Source: Mastigocoleus sp. MO_188.B34 | GTDB taxonomy: Bacteria > Cyanobacteriota > Cyanobacteriia > Cyanobacteriales > Nostocaceae | Length of the DNA stretch: 64,000 bases | Direction of reading: 5' to 3' | NCBI RefSeq assembly: GCF_030065675.1 | Contig: NZ_JASJDK010000018.1 | Span: 1 to 64,000, forward strand | Shown: one piece after another, positions 56,994-64,000 of the stretch | Position numbering within the stretch: the first letter of the stretch is position 1 | Layout: each line of letters opens with the position of its first letter | Made by a program: the position numbers and the translations under genes | Notes under the pieces: model-generated | The model's database searches: none | Told to the model about the DNA's origin: nothing | The model's input: only the letters and a program-made list of their open reading frames with translations

Positions 56994-58249
56994 GAAGAAG
57001 TGGGTAATTTAATACTTATAATTGTTCCTAACTCTGCGGCTGAAATAATTGATAATTCTCCATTATGTGCTTCTATTATACGTTTAACTATTGCAAGTCC
57101 CAGTCCAGTCCCAGAGGATTTTGTCGAGAAGAAAGGTTGAGTTAGTTTGGGCAAAACCTCTGCAGGTATTGCCTCTCCACCATTATGAATCCTAATATAT
57201 ACTTGTTGATCTTGAGTTTGGTACTCTATTTGTAATTTAACAGTATCCCCAACATTAATTGCTTCATAAGCATTACGCACTAAATTTATTAATACTTGTT
57301 TAATTTTATCTTCATCTCCCATAATCTTTACGACTGAATTGGCAGGTAAAAACTCAAGTTTTCTCCCTTCCGCTTCTGGCATTATTTGTAGCGCTACTAA
57401 TAAATTCGTAATTAGTTGGTTAATATCAATTGGTATAAGTTCTAAGTTTTGAGGCTTAGCGTAAAGTAATATTTCTTTTAATAATCTTTCTAATCTATCT
57501 GCTTCTTCTAAAGCTAAACATAATCTTACTTGAGCAGGTTCTGATAAATCTAACTTTTTAAAAAAATTCAAACCCATTTTCATGGTTGTAAATGGATTAC
57601 GAATTTCATGAATAATACCTGAAGCAAATTCACCAATCGCAGCTAATCTTTCTTTTTCGACAAGCTTCGCTTGAGCTTGTCTTAACTGTTCTGTTCTCCG
57701 GGCTACTTCTGCTTCTAAAGCCTCATTAAATTGCCGCTGTTGCTGATAAAGTTGATAATTATCAATTGCTGTCGCCGCACGTTCAGCAAAGAGTTGAGTA
57801 ATTTCTAATTCCTCGTCAGAAAAATTACGTGGTCGCTTATGAAAAGAACATACCGTTCCAATAACTTCACCCTTCGAAGTTTTGAGCGGTATCCCCAAAT
57901 AAGCACGATACCCATCCGGTCCCACACCGTATTCGCTACAAACTTGAGTATCTTCAACGATTAAATTTTGTTTGTTTTTAACAACTGTTCCAGATAATTG
58001 ACCATGCAGTGAATAGGAATTATGCTCTTTTCCCATATCAATACTACTGGCTAGTATCTTACCGGAACCCCGGTGGCAAATTGTAACTACAGATAGATCT
58101 ATTCCAATTAATTTACTTACACCACAGGCTATTTCTTTAAGGTATTCTGGTAGCTTTCCATCTCTATAACTTAAAGATGATAGCATTGCCAATGCTTGCT
58201 GCTTTCGCTGTCGTTCCCCTAGTTGCAAAAATAGAGAATTAAAAAACAT
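56990..58249 (-). CDS. GAF-domain sensor histidine kinase
   Basis: This 419-residue soluble kinase has an N-terminal GAF domain (about 35-165, with GYRAYLGIPLKTSKGEVIGTVCSFHKRPRNFSDEE split over its strands), a coiled-coil linker (about 165-205), the phosphoacceptor His in FASGIIHEIRNPFTTM (about residue 213) and an ATPase domain with NLVRNAYEAI and GTGLGLAIVKRI. There is no membrane segment, so it senses a cytoplasmic signal. A response regulator gene lies 700 bp away, divergent. Confidence 0.93.
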   Translation of the reverse strand: MFFNSLFLQLGERQRKQQALAMLSSLSYRDGKLPEYLKEIACGVSKLIGIDLSVVTICHRGSGKILASSIDMGKEHNSYSLHGQLSGTVVKNKQNLIVEDTQVCSEYGVGPDGYRAYLGIPLKTSKGEVIGTVCSFHKRPRNFSDEELEITQLFAERAATAIDNYQLYQQQRQFNEALEAEVARRTEQLRQAQAKLVEKERLAAIGEFASGIIHEIRNPFTTMKMGLNFFKKLDLSEPAQVRLCLALEEADRLERLLKEILLYAKPQNLELIPIDINQLITNLLVALQIMPEAEGRKLEFLPANSVVKIMGDEDKIKQVLINLVRNAYEAINVGDTVKLQIEYQTQDQQVYIRIHNGGEAIPAEVLPKLTQPFFSTKSSGTGLGLAIVKRIIEAHNGELSIISAAELGTIISIKLPTSS

Positions 58250-58958
58250 TGAATAATCCTTAACTTAAATTACTGATAGATTTTTATACAATAAAATTTA
58301 ATTTTATTGTTTAGCAAGACAACTACACAATTGTTCTATGTACCGATAAATAGTTAGGGAGGTAGTGAGTAAATAATAGTGTTAACTGTTTGCACTTGTT
58401 GTTAAACATTATTGATAATCATCCGTATTCCACACACTTGACACTAAGATATGTGTGAAATTCTATCCCCTACATTTCCATCTCTTACAATGCGATGTAA
58501 TTCGATGGTTTACAATTCGATGGTTTATAATTCGATGCCTTACAGTTCGATGTCTTACAGTTCGATGTCTTACAAAATATACGAGTGCAATCTAAACTTT
58601 GGATTTCTATATCAGTCTCCGGTTAAATTGCAATCAAAAATAATATTGGAATATTCTTAGTTAGCGCCCTTGCTGCATTTACTCCTACAAGTATTGGGTT
58701 AATTAGAGAGTAAGAGCATACCCTCAGCTATGTCTTGAGTCTGATAGTTTTACCTATCTTTAACATTCAAATTGCAAAGTACAAGTACCCCAAGACATAA
58801 ATACACATAAAAAACTATAAACATGATAAAGATTATTTGATATTGTTTGAGATTGTTTTGAACTGGTAGTAGAAATGTATACTTTTTATTTGAGTTGAGA
58901 AGTCACATTTCAATACTTAATTGAAAAAATTGAAAATAGGAAAAAATATTAAACTCCC
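58250..58958. other. Intergenic region with a 15-bp tandem repeat
   Basis: This 709-bp gap between the divergent GAF kinase and response regulator genes contains the tandem repeat at 58501-58575. A 69-codon frame (58451-58660) spans it but is explained by the repeat period and is not called. Confidence 0.55.
58501..58575. repeat. Five-copy 15-bp tandem repeat
   Basis: Five head-to-tail 15-bp units of the form TTCGATGNNTTACAR lie at 58501-58575, the last two nearly identical, with a partial copy just before. The period is a multiple of three, so a frame across it would give five-residue repeats (NSMVY, NSMPY, SSMSY). Confidence 0.85.
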
Positions 58959-59633
58959 ATGACGGCGCACATATTATTAGTCGAAGATGAAGTCAAGTTA
59001 GCTCGATTTGTGGAATTGGAGTTGAGCTTCGAAGGTTATCAAGTCAGCGTCGCTAACGATGGTCTGAGTGGGTTAACGATGGCGCGGGAATCTCATCCAG
59101 ATATAGTGATTTTGGACTGGATGTTACCAGGAATGTCAGGGGTCGATATTTGTCGTCGTCTGCGATCAACTGGGGAAAAAGTTCCGATTATTTTGCTGAC
59201 AGCAAAAGATGAGGTGAGCGATCGGGTAACAGGTTTAGATGCAGGTGCGGACGACTATGTTGTCAAACCTTTCAGCATTGAGGAGTTATTAGCCAGAATT
59301 CGCGCCCATCTGCGTCGCAACCAAGAAGAAGATGTAGATGTTTTACTATTCGAGAACTTGAAGTTAAATCGTTCTACCCGGGAAGTATATCGAGGAACCC
59401 GTCAAATTGAACTAACCGCGAAAGAATTCGATCTGCTCGAACATTTAATGTCACATCCACGCCAAGTTATTACACGCGATCGCATTCTTGAAGAGGTTTG
59501 GGGTTATGACTTCATGGGTGACTCCAACATCATTGAAGTATACATTCGTTATTTAAGATTAAAGTTAGAAGCTAATAGTGAAAAGCGGCTTATTCAAACT
59601 ATCCGAGGTGTTGGTTACGTACTAAGAGAATGA
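58959..59633 (+). CDS. OmpR-family response regulator
   Basis: This 224-residue regulator has a receiver domain (1-120) with the acidic pair ED, phosphorylatable Asp53 in [16 protein letters not shown] and VVKPFS. The C-terminal winged helix (about 130-224) has [14 protein letters not shown] and [13 protein letters not shown]. It is likely a DNA-binding activator or repressor. No kinase is adjacent in the same operon; the divergent GAF kinase is the nearest candidate. It resembles nitrogen-responsive cyanobacterial regulators in its opening [18 protein letters not shown], but I cannot confirm orthology. Confidence 0.93.
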   Translation: MTAHILLVEDEVKLARFVELELSFEGYQVSVANDGLSGLTMARESHPDIVILDWMLPGMSGVDICRRLRSTGEKVPIILLTAKDEVSDRVTGLDAGADDYVVKPFSIEELLARIRAHLRRNQEEDVDVLLFENLKLNRSTREVYRGTRQIELTAKEFDLLEHLMSHPRQVITRDRILEEVWGYDFMGDSNIIEVYIRYLRLKLEANSEKRLIQTIRGVGYVLRE

Positions 59634-59894
59634 AACTAATTCGATAATTAAAATTACCATCAATAATCCAATACTGAGATAAATGTCTTTAATTCCCTGA
59701 TAAATAGGTTACTAGTAGTTTTGTTCAAACAATCAGAAGTATACTAAATAACAATTGAAAGGAGAACATAAATAATTTAATCTGTACCAAAGTCAATTCT
59801 CAGGAAAAACTCATAAAACTGAGAAGCATTTGTATTTAAATAAAAATAGCTCTAAAAGGTACTTAAATATCCGTAGTCCTTGCGAATCAATCTT

Positions 59895-59928
59895 AAAGCA
59901 GTGTGTTTATCTGCTTTGAGTTTTTTTT
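59895..59928 (+). terminator. Rho-independent terminator
   Basis: AAAGCAG (59895-59901) pairs with CTGCTTT (59911-59917) across a 9-nt loop, followed by GAG and eight T. It lies 262 bp after the response regulator stop, which is far for a simple 3' end and leaves room for a small RNA ending here. Confidence 0.7.
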
Positions 59929-59999
59929 ATGTGCCAAAGAACCACCAATAGCAGCAAAAAATCATACAAGCAACCACTTAAGATAGATCTAGTACCGCT

Positions 60000-60240
60000 G
60001 TGCGGAAGTCAAAACAGACCGCGTCCTTACGGACGAACAAAAGTCATTAGCAGCTAGCGTAAGCGTACCGGATCCGTAGGTAGCGCAGCTAGAGCCTACG
60101 GCGACGGCGGAGCCTCTAGCTATAGGTATTGCGTGTCCGTAGGACACAATTCATTAGCGTACCGTAGGTAGCGGCTCCGGATCCGTAGGTAGCGCAGCTA
60201 TAGGTAGCGCAGCTATAGCTCTAGCATATCCGTAGGACAT
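60000..60240. repeat. Dense cluster of dispersed repeats
   Basis: Units such as CCGTAGGTAGCGCAGCTA, CTATAGGTAGCGCAGC and CCGTAGGACACAATTC recur in tandem and inverted order, with many short palindromes (GCTAGAGCC, TAGCTATAGGT). It looks like several extragenic palindromic repeats inserted into one another. Confidence 0.75.
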
Positions 60241-60406
60241 AAGTATTATATTATCTAACTTCTAGACTTTATGAATGGTTGCTTTGTTTCCGCCGACCCG
60301 TACTAGTATAAAGTGAATCTTAAGTTTAGTAGTTGAGAAGTAAAATTTCAGTTGAGATTGCAAGAGCATTATTTTGCAAGAATCCGCGATAAATATAGAA
60401 CCAACG

Positions 60407-61372
60407 ATGACTTATCTAGACACAGCAGCTCAATTCTACAGCGAAGTAGCACAAACACCAGAAGTCGGACTCTGTTGTGTGCAGAGTACACCGATGCAAC
60501 TACCGGGACTCAAGATACCGCTACCAATACAGGAGATGAATTATGGTTGCGGTTCTACAGTTCATCCCGCAGAATTAGTTAACCAACCGACTGTACTATA
60601 TGTTGGTGTTGGTGGTGGGCTAGAAGCTCTACAATTTGCCTACTTTACTCGGCGTCAGGGTGGTGTAATTGCAGTCGACCCAGTGTCCGAAATGCGTCAG
60701 GCTGCGGCACGCAATCTAGAAATAGCAAAGGCTGAAAACCCTTGGTTTGAGACTAATTTTGTAGATATTCGTTCTGGTGATGCTTTTAACTTGCCAGTTG
60801 AGGATAATTCCGTTGATATTGTAGCTCAAAATTGCCTTTTCAATATTTTTGAACCAGAGGATTTAGCTCGGGCTTTAGGGGAAGCTTATCGCGTATTGAA
60901 ACCAGGTGGACGTCTGCAAATGAGCGATCCGATCGCGACTCGTCCAATTCCAGAACATCTACAGCAAGATGAGCGCTTAAGAGCTATGTGTCTTTCAGGT
61001 GCACTCACCTATGAAAAATATGTTCAACGTATAATTAAAGCAGGTTTTGGTCAAGTAGAAATTCGCGCCCGTCGTCCCTATCGGTTGTTAGATCGAGAGA
61101 CATATAATTTATCAGAAAATTTGCTGTTAGAAAGTCTTGATTCTGTTGCTTTTAAAGTCCCAATTCCAGAAGATGGTGCTTGTATTTTTACCGGTAAAAC
61201 TGCAATTTATGCTGGTTCTGAAGAATATTTTGACGATGGAGCGGGACATATTCTCCAAAAAGGAGTTCCTGGAGGAGTTTGTGATAAAACTGCAGCCAAG
61301 CTGTCAGCTTATGCACCACAGATTATGGTAACTAATTCCACTTGGCATTACGATGGTGGTGGTTGTTGTTAA
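60407..61372 (+). CDS. arsM: Arsenite methyltransferase, arsenosugar type
   Basis: From the ATG at 60407 the product is 321 residues; a TTG at 60374 could add eleven. It is a class I SAM methyltransferase with MTYLDTAAQFYSEVA, PEVGLCCVQSTP and NYGCGS before the SAM site VLYVGVGGGLEAL, then VDIVAQNCLFNIFEPED and a late GGGCC tail. The conserved Cys fit arsenite binding. It belongs to the ArsM branch that acts with ArsS to make arsenosugars. arsS follows on the same strand after 334 bp. Confidence 0.92.
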   Translation: MTYLDTAAQFYSEVAQTPEVGLCCVQSTPMQLPGLKIPLPIQEMNYGCGSTVHPAELVNQPTVLYVGVGGGLEALQFAYFTRRQGGVIAVDPVSEMRQAAARNLEIAKAENPWFETNFVDIRSGDAFNLPVEDNSVDIVAQNCLFNIFEPEDLARALGEAYRVLKPGGRLQMSDPIATRPIPEHLQQDERLRAMCLSGALTYEKYVQRIIKAGFGQVEIRARRPYRLLDRETYNLSENLLLESLDSVAFKVPIPEDGACIFTGKTAIYAGSEEYFDDGAGHILQKGVPGGVCDKTAAKLSAYAPQIMVTNSTWHYDGGGCC

Positions 61373-61706
61373 TAAAAATTACTGAAATCTGTAGAAATTC
61401 TAGAACCAGGTGTTGAAGTTTAATAATTAACACTTACCCTAAGAAAAGTTGGGTACTAGAACTTCCCAACCAAAGGTATAGATAGATTGACTATAGATTG
61501 ATGAATAAGGGCGTATCTCTATGCGCCCCTATAGATACCATCAGTAAATCATCATATAAATTGTTCAGTAAATTCCTTACTGCTAATTCAGCATAATAAA
61601 TTTTCATAAATTGCTAACCAATAACTGCTAACTGTAGCCCGTAAGGGCGTGGCGTAAGCCATAAACTGTTAACTGTTAACTGTTAACTGATAAATGATAA
61701 CTGAAA
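61373..61706. other. Intergenic region between arsM and arsS, with repeats
   Basis: This 334-bp gap holds a GGGCG/CGCCC hairpin (about 61508-61530), a TAGCCCGTAAGGGCGTGGC palindrome-type repeat (about 61636-61653) and a short run of AACTGTTAACTGTTAACTG just before arsS. No gene supported. Confidence 0.6.
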
Positions 61707-62693
61707 ATGATTAAGACAACAATTACACCTTTTGATAAAAAACTTGATTTTCCACTAACAAAAAAAGCAATTACAGTTTTGCAAATCAACCTTGGTCGGC
61801 GCTGTAATCTTGCTTGTAGCCATTGTCATGTAGAAGCAGGTCCAAAACGTACGGAAGAGCTTTCTCCAGAAATTTGTCAACAATTAGTTGAATTAATTTA
61901 CAAATTTCCTCAAATTAAAATCGTTGATTTAACTGGTGGTGCACCAGAAATGAACTACGGGTTTAAATCTTTAGTTGAAGCAGCAAGAGAAAATAACAAG
62001 CAAGTAATTGTTCGCTCGAACTTAACTATTTATTTTGAAAATGGTTTTGATTATTTACCCAATTTTTTTGCTAAAAATCAAGTCAAAATAGTTGCATCTC
62101 TGCCATGTTATTTAGCAGATAATGTTGATAAAATGCGTGGTGATGGTGTTTTTGATGCTTCTATAAAAGCGCTACAGTGGTTAAATAAAGTTGGTTACGC
62201 AAAACAACCTAATTTGACTTTAGATCTAGTATATAATCCTCAATTACCCAACAGTGAAAAATTTTCCCTTACTCCAGACCAGGCTAAATTAGAACAAGAT
62301 TACAAACAGTTTTTACAAGAAAAATTTGGTATTGTCTTCAATAATTTATTTACCATTACAAATTTGCCAGTAGGTAGAACTAAATTTCATTTAGAACGTA
62401 AGAAAATCTACGCTCCATATTTGCAATTTTTAGAATCTAGTTTTAATTCCAGTACAGTAGAACACTTAATGTGTCGGGATGAAATTTCAGTTGATTATCT
62501 CGGTAATATATATGATTGTGACTTTAATCAAATGATGAATCTACCTGCAAAAAACTTTGATGGAGAGATACTCACAGTTAAGAAATTATTGGAAGCAGAT
62601 AATTTAGATTTAATTCACCAAGTGCAAACGGCTGCTTACTGTTATGGTTGCACAGCAGGTAGTGGTTCCAGTTGTGGTGGAGCTTTGTTGTAG
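61707..62693 (+). CDS. arsS: Arsenosugar biosynthesis radical SAM protein
   Basis: This 328-residue radical SAM enzyme has the CX3CX2C cluster motif in RRCNLACSHCHVEAGP, then DLTGGAPEMN, LPCYLADNVDKMRGDGVF and a C-terminal region with MCRDEISVDYLGNIYDCDFNQ and AAYCYGCTAGSGSSCGG, the DUF3641-type tail of ArsS. It adds a 5'-deoxyadenosyl group to dimethylarsenite. Together with ArsM it supports arsenosugar formation. Confidence 0.94.
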   Translation: MIKTTITPFDKKLDFPLTKKAITVLQINLGRRCNLACSHCHVEAGPKRTEELSPEICQQLVELIYKFPQIKIVDLTGGAPEMNYGFKSLVEAARENNKQVIVRSNLTIYFENGFDYLPNFFAKNQVKIVASLPCYLADNVDKMRGDGVFDASIKALQWLNKVGYAKQPNLTLDLVYNPQLPNSEKFSLTPDQAKLEQDYKQFLQEKFGIVFNNLFTITNLPVGRTKFHLERKKIYAPYLQFLESSFNSSTVEHLMCRDEISVDYLGNIYDCDFNQMMNLPAKNFDGEILTVKKLLEADNLDLIHQVQTAAYCYGCTAGSGSSCGGALL

Positions 62694-62757
62694 GTGGCGA
62701 TTGGCGTTAGCGGAAGCGTGGCGCTAACATTACTCATTACTCATTACTCACCACTCA

Positions 62758-63054
62758 TCACCGTCTTACCTCAAAACCCTGTAACCCTTCTGGTTCAACA
62801 TATTCAACACTAACATCCCAAACTACAGCAGAAGGTGATCCCTCATGACACCAGTTAATCATTTTTTCTACAGTTTTGTGATCGCCTTCAAAAATAGCTT
62901 CTACCCGACCGTCAGGGAGATTTTGCACCCAACCATTTATTTTCAACTGAGAAGCTTTCTTTGTTGTGAAATATCGATAACCAACACCTTGTACCTTTCC
63001 AGAAATTAATACATGGGTGCGAACTTGCTTTTGTGGTAATGAAGGATTTTGCAT
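62758..63054 (-). CDS. acyP: Acylphosphatase
   Basis: This 98-residue protein has the acylphosphatase signature VQGVGYRYFTTKKASQL with the catalytic Arg, and the catalytic Asn in NGWVQNLPDGRVEAIFEGD. It hydrolyses acyl phosphates. It converges on arsS with 64 bp of heptamer repeats between. Confidence 0.93.
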   Translation of the reverse strand: MQNPSLPQKQVRTHVLISGKVQGVGYRYFTTKKASQLKINGWVQNLPDGRVEAIFEGDHKTVEKMINWCHEGSPSAVVWDVSVEYVEPEGLQGFEVRR

Positions 63055-63147
63055 AACCGAAAAAAGACATCATATTGTACACGTAATACACAGTACAATA
63101 ATTTTATATTCTATTTATAAATACCTTCTAAGTACTACTTCTGAATA

Positions 63148-63555
63148 TTACTTCTGGATATTGGGACAGATTATTTCTTTTGGCTTAGTTGTTACACTAT
63201 GCCAATCTGATATTAATCCTTGTAATTCGCCTCGTAACTCTAGCAAATCATCAATCTGTTTGTTAATGTCTTCTATTTTGTGTTTCAGTTTTTGTTGAAT
63301 ATCATCACAAGGTGGTTTTCCACCATCATAAACTTGAAGAATTTCACTAATTTCTTGCAAGCTGAGTCCTAAACTTTGAGCGCGTTTGATAAATGATAGT
63401 CGTTTAAATACCTCAGCAGAAAATAGACGGAAACCCCCTTCAGTTCGCTTCAAAGGTCGGATTAAACCAAGACTTTCATAATAGCGAATGGTACGAATGG
63501 GAATTCCAGTAATTTGTTGGACTTGACCAATTAAAAATAATGTTTCTTCTTTCAT
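63148..63555 (-). CDS. MerR-family transcriptional regulator
   Basis: This 135-residue regulator has the MerR DNA-binding start IGQVQQITGIPIRTIRYYESLGLIRP, then the FRLFSAEVFKRLSFIKRAQSLGLSLQEI helix pair and a C-terminal dimerisation coiled coil (about 95-128). The single Cys in GKPPCDD is short of the usual metal-binding pair, so the inducer is unclear. Neighbouring arsenic genes do not prove a link. Confidence 0.9.
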   Translation of the reverse strand: MKEETLFLIGQVQQITGIPIRTIRYYESLGLIRPLKRTEGGFRLFSAEVFKRLSFIKRAQSLGLSLQEISEILQVYDGGKPPCDDIQQKLKHKIEDINKQIDDLLELRGELQGLISDWHSVTTKPKEIICPNIQK

Positions 63556-63781
63556 TTATATTACGTCAATATCCCACAGACATCATAGTTAATTCATATC
63601 CAAATCTTTACTTATCATCGCTCTAAAAATCCCTAATCCCTAGTCCCTAGTCCCCAATAATCAAAACATTAATAAACACTAAGCATTAAAAGACAAATAA
63701 ATTAGCTGTCACAAAACAAAAAATATTTAAATGTATGATTTGTATCATTTTGAACGACAAATTAAAATTTAGAAAGTGTAA
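63556..63781. other. Intergenic region upstream of the partial gene
   Basis: AT-rich DNA between the MerR gene and the right-edge reading frame; contains short CCCTAGTCC duplications near 63632-63650. A MerR-type operator is expected here but not identified. Confidence 0.4.
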
Positions 63782-64000
63782 ATGTCAGCTTTTCCCATCC
63801 TCATATTCTCCGGGAAGGACTCAGAGGTATCCCCCAAGAACGTTTGACCGATCCCCATATTGAATTTTTCGATAGAATGAATCCGGGACACCTAAATGGT
63901 GATGAATTGGTATGTTTGACAGAAATTAGCGAAACCAATTTAACCCCAGCAGGAAAACGAATGTGGTTCGCATCTGTAAGTTCATCCCCAGCAATTAAAA
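63782..64000 (+). pseudogene. Partial, apparently frameshifted gene at window edge
   Basis: From the ATG at 63782 the frame stops after 22 codons. A better frame runs from 63790 to the window end and reads on without a stop, with RGIPQERLTDPHIEFFDRMN (about 63820-63880) as folded-protein-like content, but it has no start codon. One extra T in the TTTT run at about 63790-63793 would join the two into MSAFSHPHILREGLRG and onward. This suggests a one-base deletion or a homopolymer sequencing error. The family is not recognised and the gene continues beyond the window. Confidence 0.5.

Larger units (their letters stand above)
59634..60406. other. Intergenic region with a terminator and dense repeats
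   Basis: This 773-bp gap between the response regulator and arsM contains a clear hairpin with T-run at 59895-59928 and a repeat cluster at 60000-60240. No coding sequence is supported. Confidence 0.6.

Noticed and set aside
58451-58660. 69-codon frame with NSMVY-type pentapeptides
   Set aside because: Explained by the 15-bp tandem repeat; no ribosome binding site and unusual composition.
58959-59633. Naming the response regulator NrrA
   Set aside because: The opening residues are suggestive but OmpR-family regulators are too similar to assign without alignment.
60374-60582. Overlapping frame at the start of arsM and the earlier TTG start
   Set aside because: The frame at 60352-60582 is out of phase with ArsM and low in protein character; the ATG at 60407 gives the natural ArsM start.
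1-64000. tRNA, rRNA, tmRNA or riboswitch genes
   Set aside because: I scanned the gaps by eye for T-loop words and known conserved cores and saw none; short or diverged RNAs could have been missed.

Overview
The window is chromosomal DNA from a filamentous, probably nitrogen-fixing cyanobacterium of the Nostocales type. The evidence is low-GC DNA sprinkled with the HIP1 octamer GCGATCGC, several cyanobacteria-restricted genes (pipX, crtR, sepF, DUF3119, DUF3086 and DUF4079 proteins), a small Mo-nitrogenase C-terminal-domain protein, and many heptamer and palindromic intergenic repeats of the kind found in Nostoc and Calothrix relatives. The species cannot be named from the sequence.

Layout. 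Positions 1-15,960 form a surface-polysaccharide island. A minus-strand block (8994 to 1384) carries a Wzt-like ABC export ATPase, a 939-residue methyltransferase/glycosyltransferase fusion, a beta-propeller glycosidase-like gene broken by one stop codon, and a glycosyltransferase. A plus-strand block diverging from it across only 33 bp (9028 to 15921) carries an AsnB-type amidotransferase, two GT4 enzymes, WecB and GDP-mannose dehydratase. A glucuronyl C5-epimerase-like gene sits at the left edge. Positions 16-31 kb hold housekeeping genes: pyruvate kinase, beta-carotene hydroxylase, chorismate mutase, SppA, a lipid group (MlaE permease, DUF3119, DUF3086, PlsY), a metallophosphoesterase, Der and an EcfT/CbiQ permease. 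Positions 31-42 kb hold a Ser/Thr kinase, a chorismate-utilising synthase, AcpS, the conserved pipX-pipY-sepF-proC series (nitrogen signalling, PLP homeostasis, division, proline) and a Ski2-like helicase. Positions 42-51.6 kb hold a class II aldolase, a small secreted Cys-containing protein, a PilZ-tailed cellulose-synthase-like GT2 with a DMT transporter, a DM13 lipoprotein, a DUF4079 membrane protein and a histidine kinase.

The most striking element lies at 51.85-54.70 kb. It is a minimal CRISPR array (leader, three 36-nt repeats, two spacers) whose middle repeat is split by a complete group II intron of about 2.4 kb. The intron encodes an RT-maturase-HNH protein and lies in the same orientation as the array. 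No cas gene is visible in the window.

From 55 to 64 kb there are QueD, a peroxiredoxin-like protein fused to a cold-shock domain, a Mo-nitrogenase C-terminal-domain protein, a GAF histidine kinase, an OmpR-type response regulator, a repeat-dense intergenic region, an arsenic module (ArsM methyltransferase and ArsS radical SAM enzyme for arsenosugars), acylphosphatase, a MerR regulator and, at the right edge, an apparently frameshifted partial gene. I saw no rRNA or tRNA genes. All functional calls come from reading motifs; no database search was run.
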